DNA of 64,000 bases from Urbifossiella limnaea (GCF_007747215.1 NZ_CP036273.1:1534322-1598321), one strand, 5' to 3'; counted from the first letter of the stretch, positions 27,366 through 33,827 are shown. Numbers and translations are program-made. The notes: a model not told the origin generated them from the letters alone.

Positions 27366-27400
27366 GACGCCCGCCGGGGGTACATCCCCGGGCGGGCGTC
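27366..27400 (+). terminator. rho-independent-like terminator for the large membrane-protein gene
   Basis: GACGCCCGCCGGGGG and its complement pair around a short TACAT loop (stem 27366-27380 with 27386-27400), followed on the plus strand by GGTGTTTGTT. It lies between convergent genes, so it may serve both. Confidence 0.7.
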
Positions 27401-27427
27401 GGTGTTTGTTCGGTGTCCGCGGGCGAC

Positions 27428-27841
27428 TCAGTACCGGCCGCCGCCGCCGCCGCCGTAGCCGCCGCCGCCGCCGCCGTAGCCGCCACGGCCGCCGCCGCCG
27501 CCGCCACCGTAGCCGCCGCCACCGCCGCCGCCGCCGTAGCCGCCACGGCCGCCGCCGCCGCCGCCGTAGCCACCACGGCCGCCACCGCCGCCGCCGCGGT
27601 CCTCACGCGGCTTGGCCTCGTTGACCGTCAGGGTGCGGCCCTGGAAGTCCGCCCCGTTGGTCCCGGCGATCGCCTCTTCGGCGCCGCTCGACATCTCGAC
27701 GAACCCGAACCCCCGGCTCCGGCCGGTTTCGCGGTCGGTCACCACCGACGCGCTGGCGACCTCCCCGAACTGGCTGAACAGCTGGGTGAGGTCCTCGTTG
27801 GTGGTCCCGAACGACAGGTTTCCGACGTACAACTTCTTCAC
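27428..27841 (-). CDS. glycine-rich RRM RNA-binding protein
   Basis: 137 residues. Residues 1-80 form a single RNA recognition motif with RNP2 LYVGNL (4-9) and RNP1 RGFGFVEM (44-51); the tail from about 83 is almost entirely Gly with regular Arg and Tyr (RGGYGGGGGG-type repeats). This is the plan of cyanobacterial and planctomycete Rbp proteins that bind RNA and are often cold-induced; the tail may promote condensate formation. The tail-coding DNA is a near-perfect CCGCCG tract liable to slippage. The gene is convergent with the large membrane-protein gene. Confidence 0.92.
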   Translation of the reverse strand: MKKLYVGNLSFGTTNEDLTQLFSQFGEVASASVVTDRETGRSRGFGFVEMSSGAEEAIAGTNGADFQGRTLTVNEAKPREDRGGGGGGRGGYGGGGGGRGGYGGGGGGGGYGGGGGGGRGGYGGGGGGYGGGGGGRY

Positions 27842-28123
27842 GAGTCACCTTCTGCGACCGGCTGCCCGGCCGCGGCTACGGATACGGCCCCCGCGCCGAC
27901 GGTCGGCCGGGGGCGGCGAGCGAACCGGGCGCGGGGAACGGCCCCTCTCGCCGGGCGGCAACATCGGTCGGTCGATCCTGGGGGGCGGCTTCGGGAGGTG
28001 ATCTCGGAGCACCGACACCAAGAAGGGCACGAGTGACGCTGCGGGTTCGTCGTCGGGGCGGGCCGGACGTCGGCCCACCGTACCCACACGATACCCGGTG
28101 CAAATCGGAAATCCAGACGATTC

Positions 28124-28149
28124 CGAAAAAATGACGGGCGGGCGCCCGT
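28124..28149 (-). terminator. rho-independent terminator for infA
   Basis: On the minus strand ACGGGC and GCCCGT pair around GCCC (28134-28149) and run into CATTTTTTC (28124-28133). This is a textbook stem plus T-tract, 10 bases after the infA stop. The rest of 27842-28123 is the G/C-rich leader of the RRM gene with no further feature I can support. Confidence 0.8.
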
Positions 28150-28158
28150 TGGGGCAGG

Positions 28159-28389
28159 CTACCCGCGGATGCGGAACGTGATGCGACCCTTCGTCAGGTC
28201 GTATGGCGAGATCTCGACCTTTACCCGGTCGCCCGGGATGATGCGGATGTAGTGTTTCCGCATCTTGCCGCCGATGTGGGCGGTGATCTCGCCGCCGATG
28301 TCCAGCTCCACCCGGAAGGTGGTGTTCGGCAGCGCCTGCTTGACGCGGCCCTCGACCTCGATCGCCTCCTCCTTGACCTTCTGCGACAT
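28159..28389 (-). CDS. infA: translation initiation factor IF-1
   Basis: 76 residues, a single OB-fold that binds the 30S A site during initiation. [40 protein letters not shown] and [13 protein letters not shown] are the standard signatures. It stands alone with its own terminator. It does not sit in the alpha/spc ribosomal cluster, unlike infA in many bacteria. Confidence 0.96.
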   Translation of the reverse strand: MSQKVKEEAIEVEGRVKQALPNTTFRVELDIGGEITAHIGGKMRKHYIRIIPGDRVKVEISPYDLTKGRITFRIRG

Positions 28390-28452
28390 AGAGCCTCCGA
28401 ACGGGGAACGATGGGCCCGGTACGCCGCACGCGCGGCCCCGAGTGGTTAGGT

Positions 28453-28481
28453 ATTCTAACCCGCCGGGGCGGGTTTTGCGA
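28453..28481 (-). promoter_or_regulatory. possible sigma-70 promoter of infA
   Basis: On the minus strand TAGAAT (28458-28453) could be the -10 and TCGCAA (28481-28476) a weak -35, 17 bases apart, about 60 bases upstream of the infA start. The -10 is good and the -35 matches only half the consensus, so this is tentative. The remainder of 28490-28672 shows no gene. Confidence 0.35.
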
Positions 28482-28672
28482 CGGGAATATGACGCGACCC
28501 GGCTGGACGGCTCGCGGCGTCAACGCCGAACGCTCGGAACACACCCATCCGGCCGGAGCGCGCGATCCGCGAATGGGTACCGTCGAAACCCGATCCGATG
28601 TCGCCGGTCATTCTGGCCGCGTGACATGTTTCCGCGACCCGACCCCCCCCCGGCCGGAAACAAGGATCGCGG

Positions 28673-28963
28673 CTACACCGACGGCAGCAGCCGGGGGTTG
28701 CCGAAGATCACCTTCCACGGCCGGATCGTCCAGCGGACGAACACCCCCGCCGCGTGGAACGGGTCGGCCCGCAGCAGCGCCTCGGCCGCCGCCGCCGACT
28801 CCGCCTCGTACACGATCAGCGCCCCCGGCGCGTCGTCGAACGGGCCGGACGCGAACAGCTGGTCCTTCTCGACCAGACTCGTCAGGTACGCCCGGTGTGC
28901 CGGCCGGTGGGCGTTCACCTTGTCGGCGTCGGCGATGTACTCGATGGATGCGGCGTACTTCAT
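28673..28963 (-). CDS. YciI-like protein
   Basis: 96 residues of the YCII-related fold (ferredoxin-like). MKYAASIEYIADADKVNAHR, then PAHRAYLTSLVEKDQLFASG, holds the conserved His and the FASGPF turn; FVRWTIRPWKVIFGN ends the protein. Family members are small cytoplasmic proteins of unclear, possibly enzymatic, function. The start overlaps the stop of the peptidase gene upstream (ATGA), so the two are translationally coupled. The last 28 codons were copied to 15262-15402. Confidence 0.88.
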   Translation of the reverse strand: MKYAASIEYIADADKVNAHRPAHRAYLTSLVEKDQLFASGPFDDAPGALIVYEAESAAAAEALLRADPFHAAGVFVRWTIRPWKVIFGNPRLLPSV

Positions 28964-29751
28964 GACGGCTCCGGGAACCAGCGGGCGGGGTCCACCTTGT
29001 AATACGCCGCGAACAGCTCGTAGACCGCGGGGAACTCCGCCCGGAAGCCGTGCGGCTGGCAGTAGAACGCCTCGGTGGCGTCGGCGAAGAACTCGTCCTC
29101 CGTCTCCGCCGCCTGGTCGGAGAAGAACGGCTCCTCGCCCCCCTTCTCGAACCGGTCCACCGCCCGCCGGTGGTCGCGGAACGCCACCGTCATCACGTAC
29201 TTCCAGCGGGTCTGCGTCTCGCGGTCGGGCAGGTCCGGGGTGCCGTTCAGCTCGCCGTCGAGGAGGTCGAGCTGGTGGGCGAACTCGTGTAGCACGAGGT
29301 TGTACCCGCAGCCGGGGTCGCGGGCCTCGGCGAGCACGTTGTCCCACGACAGGATGACCGGCCCGCGGTGGCCCGTCTCGCCGTCGCGCTCGCCCTCGGC
29401 CAGTAGTTCGTCGTCCCAGTCGTCCTCGCGGACGGGGTTGCGGAACGCCGTCGGGAACACGACGACGGAATCGACCTGGGCGAAGTAGTCGTGGTCGTCG
29501 CCGAGCAGGAGCAACGCGGCCTGCGCGGCGATGGTGACCTTCATCTCCTCGGTGACGAACAGCCCCGGGCCGCCTTCCCACTGCTTCTCGGCGACGAGGA
29601 CGCGGACGGCGTCGCGGAGCCGGGCTTGTTCGGCGGGCGCGAGCCGCGGGAAGTGGGCGACGTTCTCCGCGAGGAACCGCTCCCAGCGGAGGGGGAACGG
29701 CTCGGCGAGGAGCTTCCGTCGGCGGCGGGTGCGGAGCCAGGAGAAGAGCAT
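28960..29751 (-). CDS. MtfA-like (M90 family) zinc metallopeptidase
   Basis: 263 residues starting at the ATG at 29751 (MLFSWLRTRRRRKLLAEPFP). The zinc motif is NLVLHEFAHQLDLLDGELNG (HExxH near 150), with the third ligand probably in EDEFFADATEAFY, as in MtfA, the aminopeptidase that binds the Mlc repressor in E. coli. The N-terminal ERFLAENVAHFPRLAPAEQA matches the family. It is followed by the coupled YciI-like gene. No Mlc or PTS gene is nearby, so the E. coli role should not be assumed. Confidence 0.9.
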   Translation of the reverse strand: MLFSWLRTRRRRKLLAEPFPLRWERFLAENVAHFPRLAPAEQARLRDAVRVLVAEKQWEGGPGLFVTEEMKVTIAAQAALLLLGDDHDYFAQVDSVVVFPTAFRNPVREDDWDDELLAEGERDGETGHRGPVILSWDNVLAEARDPGCGYNLVLHEFAHQLDLLDGELNGTPDLPDRETQTRWKYVMTVAFRDHRRAVDRFEKGGEEPFFSDQAAETEDEFFADATEAFYCQPHGFRAEFPAVYELFAAYYKVDPARWFPEPS

Positions 29752-29756
29752 CGGCG

Positions 29757-30053
29757 CTACCCGGCCACCGGGCTCGGCACGTCGGTTCCGGCCGGCGGCG
29801 GGGCGGTGAACGGCGGGGCGCCGGGGGCGAGCATCTCGACCCGCGTTACGTGCATGTACCAGACGGTTGTCCACCAGCTCAGGAACCGCTCGTTACGGCC
29901 CTTGTCGGGCAATCCGACTACCGCGAACGTCTTCCCAGGCATCACCATCTCCCGGCTCGGCACATCGACCGTCCCGCCGTCGCTCAGGTGGAACCGGAAC
30001 GGGGTAAACGGCCGGGCGTCGAGCAACGCAAGCATCGCGTTCCCGTTGAACAT
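29757..30053 (-). CDS. conserved hypothetical protein, 98 residues
   Basis: MFNGNAMLALLDARPFTPFR, then FHLSDGGTVDVPSREMVMPG and a VWYMHVTRVEML strand, with a proline-rich end. ARPFTPFRFHLSDGGT is a recurring motif of small planctomycete proteins of unknown function, from memory. I prefer the ATG at 30053 to the one at 30071 because GAGGG lies about 7 bases upstream. It ends 5 bases before the MtfA-like start, suggesting one operon of three genes. Confidence 0.7.
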   Translation of the reverse strand: MFNGNAMLALLDARPFTPFRFHLSDGGTVDVPSREMVMPGKTFAVVGLPDKGRNERFLSWWTTVWYMHVTRVEMLAPGAPPFTAPPPAGTDVPSPVAG

Positions 30054-30089
30054 CGTCGACCCTCGGGGCATTCGCCCAGCGTCATCCTA

Positions 30090-31103
30090 TCACACCGTCC
30101 GCCCCAGGATCGGCGCGACCTGGCGGAGCTGCGCGAGCAGCTTCTCCAGCGTCGGGAAGTCGATCGTCTGCGGGCCGTCGGACAGCGCCTTGTCCGGCTC
30201 CGGGTGCGCCTCCACCAGCAGGCCGTCGGCCCCGCTCGCCAGCGCCGCCAGGCTCATCGCCGGCACGTAGGCCCACTTGCCGGTGCCGTGGCTCGGGTCC
30301 ACGAACACCGGCAGGTGCGACAGCGCCTTCGCCGGCGGCACCACCGACAGGTCGAGCGTGTTCCGGCTGTGGTCGGCGAACGTCCGCACGCCGCGCTCGC
30401 ACAGGATCACGTCGTAATTCCCGCCGGCGAGGATGTACTCGGCCGCCATCAGCCACTCGTCCAGCGTCGCGCTCATGCCGCGCTTCAGCAGCACCGGCTT
30501 GCGGCACTTGCCGACCCGCTTCAGCAGCGAGAAGTTCTGCATGTTGCGGGCGCCGATCTGGATCACGTCTGCCGCCTCCTCTACGGCCGACGCGTACTCC
30601 GTGTCCATCAATTCGGTCACGATGCCGACGCCGGTCTTCTCGCGCACCTTTGCCAGCAGCTTCAGCCCTTCCAGGCCCATCCCCTGGAAGGCGTAGGGGC
30701 TCGTCCGCGGCTTGAACGCCCCGGCGCGGAGCAGCTTCACGCCCTTCGATACGAGGAACTCGGCTGTGCGCATCACGAGCGCTTCGCTCTCGCACGAGCA
30801 CGGCCCGGCGACGACGGTGAACGTGGTCGGGCCGACGTTCACCCCGGCGATCGTCATGCGGGTGTCGTCCTTCTTCATCTCCCGGCTGGCGAGCTTGAAC
30901 GGCTTGGTGACGCGGATGGCCTGCTCGACGCCGTCGAGCCCCTCGAACAGACCCGGGTCGACGGCGGCGGTGTTGCCGGTCATGCCGATCGCGGTGCGCG
31001 TGGCCCCCGGCAGGACGTGCGGGGTGAGCCCCTGCGCGGTGATGACCGCGACCACCCGGTCGATCTGCGGGGCGGTGGCGTGCGACTGCATGACGACGAG
31101 CAT
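30090..31103 (-). CDS. aroF: 3-deoxy-7-phosphoheptulonate (DAHP) synthase, AroF/KDPS-like class
   Basis: 337 residues; first step of the shikimate pathway (phosphoenolpyruvate plus erythrose 4-phosphate). An N-terminal ferredoxin-like regulatory domain (1-70) precedes the TIM barrel: VVAGPCSCES, RAGAFKPRTSPYAFQGMG, MQNFSLLKRVGK, PVLLKRGMSATLDEW, and DPSHGTGKWAYVP with metal ligands. This is the Thermotoga-type enzyme with a feedback domain. It is divergent from the next gene across 73 bases. Confidence 0.95.
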   Translation of the reverse strand: MLVVMQSHATAPQIDRVVAVITAQGLTPHVLPGATRTAIGMTGNTAAVDPGLFEGLDGVEQAIRVTKPFKLASREMKKDDTRMTIAGVNVGPTTFTVVAGPCSCESEALVMRTAEFLVSKGVKLLRAGAFKPRTSPYAFQGMGLEGLKLLAKVREKTGVGIVTELMDTEYASAVEEAADVIQIGARNMQNFSLLKRVGKCRKPVLLKRGMSATLDEWLMAAEYILAGGNYDVILCERGVRTFADHSRNTLDLSVVPPAKALSHLPVFVDPSHGTGKWAYVPAMSLAALASGADGLLVEAHPEPDKALSDGPQTIDFPTLEKLLAQLRQVAPILGRTV

Positions 31104-31175
31104 CGGACCGGTCTCCTGTCACCCAACTCCGGGCTGGTACTATACGAGGGTGATTCGACCCGCAGCGGGGGCCGC

Positions 31176-32021
31176 ATGACCGAGCCGGACGACCTGACCC
31201 GCGCCCGGGAGGAGCTCGGCGACCCGGAGGCGATCTACCAGGTGAACCCGGCCTGGTTCCGTACCAAGCTGCTCGTCGGCCTCGCCCTCGTCGGCGTCGG
31301 CGTCGCCGCGGTCGGGCTGGCCGTGGTGTTCGGGTTCAAGCTGTTGCAGCACCTCTTCCACTTCATCATCTGGCCGCTGCTGGCCGGCGGCGGCCTCGTC
31401 CTGAACCTGTACCGGCAGCGCGGGCTGCACGTCCTCATCTACCCGACCGGGCTGCTGCGGCTGCGGCGCGGCGAGGTCGAGTCGTTCCCCTGGGACGAGG
31501 TCGCCGAGGTCCGGCTGAAGACGAAGCGGGTGGACACGGCGGTGCTGGTCCGCGGCCCGGACGGCGAGCCGGCGGAGTGCTGGCTGCCGGCCGAGGTGCC
31601 CGACGTACAGGTGTGGACGGCCGGGCTGACGGTCGTGCGGGCCGACGGGGCGAAGGCCGAGTTCAGCCCCGCGCTCACCGGGTACGCCCAACTGGCCGAG
31701 GAGGTGCAGCGCCGCACCTTCCCGCCGCTGTGGCGCGACGCCTTCCGCCGCTTCCGCGACGGCCGCACGCTCGCGTTCGGCAAACTCGACGTGAACCTGT
31801 TGGGCATCCACCACAAGGGGCAACTCCTGCCGTGGCACGAGGTCGGCAAACTGACCGTCGCCCAGGGCCAGGTCGGCATCTCGCAGAAGAAGAAGTGGCT
31901 GCCGTGGGCCACGATCAAGCCGGCCGCGGAGGTGCCGAACCTCCATGTGCTGTTCGCACTTGCGGCCTACGCCATGGACGCGCCCCCCGCCCCGGAGTCG
32001 GAGCCGGACGAGGAATCCTGA
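31176..32021 (+). CDS. two-helix membrane protein of unknown function
   Basis: 281 residues. Two adjacent helices at about 30-75 (LLVGLALVGVGVAAVGLAVV, HFIIWPLLAGGGLVLNLYRQ) are followed by a cytoplasmic region of PH-like beta strands (HVLIYPTGLLRLRRGEVESF, PWDEVAEVRLKT; a second copy VNLLGIHHKGQLLPWHEVGK). The pair of 'PW.EV' repeats suggests two related PH-like domains, as in DUF6585-type proteins, a call made from memory. Acidic tail PESEPDEES. Stop at 32021; the tRNA array begins about 295 bases later. Confidence 0.75.
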   Translation: MTEPDDLTRAREELGDPEAIYQVNPAWFRTKLLVGLALVGVGVAAVGLAVVFGFKLLQHLFHFIIWPLLAGGGLVLNLYRQRGLHVLIYPTGLLRLRRGEVESFPWDEVAEVRLKTKRVDTAVLVRGPDGEPAECWLPAEVPDVQVWTAGLTVVRADGAKAEFSPALTGYAQLAEEVQRRTFPPLWRDAFRRFRDGRTLAFGKLDVNLLGIHHKGQLLPWHEVGKLTVAQGQVGISQKKKWLPWATIKPAAEVPNLHVLFALAAYAMDAPPAPESEPDEES

Positions 32022-32212
32022 AAGATTCCGCGCCGGAGCGCGAACCATTCCCCGGGTAGCACGTCCATCTACCATCACCACCGCGGCGACGACCGACGCG
32101 AAAAAGTGGTGAACCAACGACCGGGCTCGAACGTCACACGAATACCATGACCCGCCACGACGGTTATACCCTGACGCTCGACGCGGCTGCCGCCGGCAGC
32201 CGGGCGCTCGGG

Positions 32213-32240
32213 TTGTGGCTGGCGGGTGAGAGCGGATAAT
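32213..32240 (+). promoter_or_regulatory. candidate promoter of the tRNA array
   Basis: TTGTGG (32213-32218) and GATAAT (32235-32240), 16 bases apart, form a fair sigma-70 promoter about 75 bases before the first tRNA. It is the only good -10 box in the 294-base gap. The rest of the gap contains only the hairpin at 32267-32294. Confidence 0.5.
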
Positions 32241-32266
32241 CCCCCACGTCGGAACGCGACCAGCGT

Positions 32267-32294
32267 ACCGGCCGGGGGTTGTCCCCCGGCCGGT
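32267..32294 (+). other. 12-bp hairpin in the tRNA-array leader
   Basis: ACCGGCCGGGGG and its complement pair perfectly around TTGT. It lies between the candidate promoter and the first tRNA. No T-tract follows (next bases CGGCGTTTG), so leader structure, attenuation or processing are all possible. Confidence 0.6.
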
Positions 32295-32315
32295 CGGCGT
32301 TTGTAGGTCACACAC

Positions 32316-32388
32316 GGGACCAAGGTGCTAGCGGCAGCATCGGGGACTCTTAATCCCACGGGTGGAGGTTCAAGTCCTCCTGGTCCCA
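32316..32388 (+). tRNA. tRNA-Lys (CTT)
   Basis: Acceptor GGGACCA/TGGTCCC pairs fully; T-arm GGAGG-TTCAAGT-CCTCC; anticodon loop CTCTTAA gives CTT. The universal T8 and A14 are exchanged to A8 and T14, and pair 27-43 is G-A. Discriminator A; followed by CTG, no CCA encoded. Confidence 0.85.
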
Positions 32389-32399
32389 CTGTTGAGTAT

Positions 32400-32470
32400 G
32401 CATCCGTGGTGTAGCGGAAACATACCGCCCTCCCACGACGGTGACGCGGGTTCGAGCCCCGCCGGGTGCT
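32400..32470 (+). tRNA. tRNA-Gly (CCC)
   Basis: Acceptor GCATCCG/CGGGTGC (one G-T), T-arm GCGGG-TTCGAGC-CCCGC, anticodon loop CTCCCAC. The anticodon stem CCGCC/GACGG has one C-A mismatch and position 38 is C. Discriminator T, usual for bacterial tRNA-Gly; followed by CTG. Confidence 0.82.
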
Positions 32471-32475
32471 CTGGG

Positions 32476-32510
32476 GAATGACGAATGACGAATGACGAAT
32501 GACGAATGAC
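32476..32510. repeat. five tandem copies of GAATGAC in a tRNA spacer
   Basis: Exact 7-nt unit repeated five times between two tRNA-Gly genes. A related tract (one variant AAATGAC and three GAATGAC) occupies the spacer at 32762-32789. Simple-sequence expansion; not a CRISPR. Confidence 0.9.
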
Positions 32511-32517
32511 GAGCAAC

Positions 32518-32589
32518 GCGCCTGTGGTGTTAATGGGAGCACGTCGGCGTGCCAAGTCGGCGGTGCGGGTTCGACCCCCGCCAGGCGCT
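32518..32589 (+). tRNA. tRNA-Gly (GCC)
   Basis: Acceptor GCGCCTG/CAGGCGC fully paired; D-stem GTGT/GCAC; anticodon loop GTGCCAA gives GCC; T-arm GCGGG-TTCGACC-CCCGC; discriminator T; CTG follows. Anticodon stem has two wobble pairs and position 32 is G. Confidence 0.85.
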
Positions 32590-32600
32590 CTGTCGGTAAT

Positions 32601-32671
32601 GCCTCTGTGTTGTAGTGGGAGCCAGCCGCTCTCGTAACGCGGAAGCGTGGGTTCGATTCCCACCGGAGGCT
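32601..32671 (+). tRNA. tRNA-Thr (CGT)
   Basis: Acceptor GCCTCTG/CGGAGGC; T-arm GTGGG-TTCGATT-CCCAC; anticodon loop CTCGTAA. D-stem TTGT/GCCA has a T-C mismatch and pair 31-39 is T-C. Discriminator T; CTG follows. Confidence 0.8.
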
Positions 32672-32684
32672 CTGGTCGGGAACC

Positions 32685-32755
32685 GCCCCCGTGTTGTAAC
32701 GGGAGCCTGCCGTCTTGGTATGGCGGAAGCGTGGGTTCGATTCCCACCGGGGGCT
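32685..32755 (+). tRNA. tRNA-Thr (GGT)
   Basis: Acceptor GCCCCCG/CGGGGGC perfect; anticodon stem CCGTC/GGCGG with loop TTGGTAT; T-arm GTGGG-TTCGATT-CCCAC. D-stem is weak, with only two pairs. Closely related to the preceding tRNA-Thr. Discriminator T; followed by CTT. Confidence 0.8.
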
Positions 32756-32796
32756 CTTAGAAAATGACGAATGACGAATGACGAATGACGAATTCC

Positions 32797-32870
32797 GACA
32801 CGGTACGCGAACTGGTATAGCGACCGGCCTTAAGCCCCGGGGCTTGTGGGTTCGACTCCCACCCGTGTCA
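32797..32870 (+). tRNA. tRNA with Leu anticodon (TAA), no long variable arm
   Basis: Acceptor GACACGG/CCGTGTC perfect; Leu-type D-arm (3-bp CGC/GCG with an 11-nt loop GAACTGGTATA); anticodon loop CTTAAGC gives TAA with G37; T-arm GTGGG-TTCGACT-CCCAC. Only 5 nt (GGCTT) lie between the anticodon and T stems, where tRNA-Leu normally has an arm of 10 nt or more. Discriminator A; followed by CAG. Confidence 0.72.
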
Positions 32871-32880
32871 CAGTGGGTCT

Positions 32881-32965
32881 GCCTTCGGACGTGCGGTGGT
32901 CCGCCGGGCCGCCTGTAAAGCGGCCGCCCCGTGGGGCAATGTGGGTTCGATTCCCACCCGGGGCA
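32881..32965 (+). tRNA. tRNA-Tyr (GTA)
   Basis: Anticodon stem GCCGC/GCGGC with loop CTGTAAA; long variable arm GCCCC/GGGGC as expected for bacterial tRNA-Tyr; T-arm GTGGG-TTCGATT-CCCAC. Best acceptor is GCCTTCG/CCGGGGC with one mismatch and two wobbles. The D region is hard to fold (GGAC/GTCC is possible but leaves extra bases). The 5' end is therefore uncertain. CTG follows. Confidence 0.65.
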
Positions 32966-32978
32966 CTGTCAGTGTAAC

Positions 32979-33050
32979 GGCTCGTTGGTCTAGTGGAAAT
33001 GATTCCAGAGTGTCAACCTGGAGACCGGGGTTCAATTCCCCGACGAGCCG
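32979..33050 (+). tRNA. tRNA-Asp (GTC)
   Basis: Acceptor GGCTCGT/ACGAGCC perfect; discriminator G73, an Asp identity element; anticodon loop GTGTCAA; T-arm CGGGG-TTCAATT-CCCCG. Pair 31-39 is A-C. CTG follows. Confidence 0.88.
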
Positions 33051-33062
33051 CTGATGGGGTAT

Positions 33063-33134
33063 GGCCCGTTCGTCCAGCGGACAGGACGCCTGGTTCTCAA
33101 CCAGAAAACGGGGGTTCGATTCCCCCACGGGTCA
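33063..33134 (+). tRNA. tRNA-Glu (CTC)
   Basis: Acceptor GGCCCGT/ACGGGTC, D-stem GTCC/GGAC, anticodon loop TTCTCAA, T-arm GGGGG-TTCGATT-CCCCC, discriminator A. A close match to ordinary bacterial tRNA-Glu except C-A at pair 27-43. CTG follows. Confidence 0.9.
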
Positions 33135-33143
33135 CTGGTGTTG

Positions 33144-33225
33144 ATGACTGATGATCGAGGATTGATGATTGAAGCACGGCCTGGCTTCCGGAAATCTTCG
33201 GTCCTCGATCACCAATCATCAATAC
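33144..33225. repeat. imperfect palindrome in a tRNA spacer
   Basis: ATTGATGATTG and CAATCATCAAT-like arms, plus a GGATTTCCG-type centre, lie in the 96-nt spacer between tRNA-Glu and tRNA-Leu. No gene. Confidence 0.65.
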
Positions 33226-33230
33226 GAACC

Positions 33231-33304
33231 GGTGATGTAGACCAACGGCAGGAGTCGCCACGCTCAGAACGTGGACAGTGTGGGTTCGAATCCCACCGTC
33301 ACCA
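33231..33304 (+). tRNA. tRNA with Leu anticodon (CAG), no long variable arm
   Basis: Acceptor GGTGATG/CGTCACC; Leu-type 3-bp D-stem GAC/GTC with an 11-nt loop; anticodon stem CCACG/CGTGG perfect, loop CTCAGAA; T-arm GTGGG-TTCGAAT-CCCAC; discriminator A. The variable region is only ACAGT, 5 nt. CTG follows. Confidence 0.8.
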
Positions 33305-33316
33305 CTGGAAGTGAAT

Positions 33317-33384
33317 TGCGGACGGGCGGGCGCCCGGTCGGGTCTCATAAGCCTGAAGGCCGGGTTCGACTCCCGGGTCCGCAA
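33317..33384 (+). tRNA. tRNA with Met anticodon (CAT), shortened D-arm
   Basis: Acceptor TGCGGAC/GTCCGCA perfect; anticodon loop CTCATAA; T-arm CCGGG-TTCGACT-CCCGG; discriminator A. Only 15 nt lie between acceptor and anticodon stem, foldable as GGG/CCC with a 6-nt loop. There is no GGG:CCC anticodon-stem signature, so it is not an initiator. A CAT anticodon could also be a tRNA-Ile2 after modification. CTG follows. Confidence 0.72.
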
Positions 33385-33390
33385 CTGACT

Positions 33391-33471
33391 GACCTCGTGC
33401 TGGAACTGGTATACAGGTCCGGTTGAGAGCCGGTGCCGAGAGGCGTGTGGGTTCGACTCCCACCGGGGTCA
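33391..33471 (+). tRNA. tRNA-Leu (GAG)
   Basis: Acceptor GACCTCG/CGGGGTC; 3-bp D-stem CTG/CAG with loop GAACTGGTATA, shared with the TAA tRNA; anticodon loop TTGAGAG; a proper variable arm GCC-GAGA-GGC; T-arm GTGGG-TTCGACT-CCCAC; discriminator A. The only Leu gene here with class II form. Begins 6 nt after the Met tRNA. CTG follows. Confidence 0.86.
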
Positions 33472-33492
33472 CTGCGGCTACAGCCGCACAAC

Positions 33493-33561
33493 GGGGCCGC
33501 CCGCGGGCGGGGGCTGTGTCTTGCAAACACGGACGCGTGGGTTCAACTCCCCGCGGCTCCA
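33493..33561 (+). tRNA. tRNA-Ala (TGC), short D-arm and bulged T-stem
   Basis: Acceptor GGGGCCG/CGGCTCC with the G3:T70 pair that defines Ala identity, discriminator A. Anticodon stem TGTGT/ACACG, loop CTTGCAA. Only 15 nt between acceptor and anticodon stems. The T-stem pairs best as GCG-(T)-GGG with CCC-CGC, leaving a bulged T. CTG follows. Confidence 0.75.
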
Positions 33562-33565
33562 CTGC

Positions 33566-33648
33566 GGGGGACAGGAGCCAGGGGACGGGAGACAGGAAAC
33601 GACCGCCAGTACTGCGTTTCCTGTCTCCCGTCCCCTGCTCCCTGACTC
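33566..33648. repeat. long palindrome in a tRNA spacer
   Basis: GGGACAGGAG...GGGACGGGAGACAGGAAACG on the left pairs with CGTTTCCTGTCTCCCGTCCC...CTCCTG on the right. About 35-bp imperfect arms in the 94-nt spacer between tRNA-Ala and tRNA-Ser. Confidence 0.85.
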
Positions 33649-33655
33649 CTGACAC

Positions 33656-33739
33656 GGAAGGGTGCGCGGAACTGGTAACGCGCCGGCCTGCTAAGTCGGG
33701 GCCCGCAAGGGCGTGAGGGTTCGACTCCCTCTCCTTCCG
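33656..33739 (+). tRNA. tRNA-Ser (GCT)
   Basis: Acceptor GGAAGGG/TCCTTCC; discriminator G; 3-bp D-stem CGC/GCG; anticodon stem CCGGC/GTCGG, loop CTGCTAA; variable arm GCCC-GCAA-GGGC; T-arm GAGGG-TTCGACT-CCCTC. A well-formed class II tRNA. CTG follows. Confidence 0.92.
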
Positions 33740-33751
33740 CTGACGGTGCAT

Positions 33752-33824
33752 ACCCTGGTGGTCCAACGGATCACGACACCACCCTCCGAAGGTGGGGATC
33801 CAGGTTCGACTCCTGGCCGGGGTA
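33752..33824 (+). tRNA. tRNA-Arg (CCG)
   Basis: Acceptor ACCCTGG/CCGGGGT; anticodon stem CCACC/GGTGG perfect, loop CTCCGAA; T-arm CCAGG-TTCGACT-CCTGG; discriminator A. D-stem GTCC/CGAC has one C-C mismatch. CTG follows. Confidence 0.88.
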
Positions 33825-33827
33825 CTG

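Noticed and set aside
32147-32239. A 30-residue frame before the tRNA array (MTRHDGYTLTLDAAAAGSRA)
   Set aside because: It has no ribosome-binding site, overlaps the candidate promoter and shows no similarity I recognise.
32476-32789. GAATGAC tandem repeats taken as a small CRISPR
   Set aside because: The unit is 7 nt with no spacers between copies, and no cas gene is present.
33317-33384. Initiator tRNA-Met
   Set aside because: The first pair is T-A, and the anticodon stem lacks the three G:C pairs of initiators.
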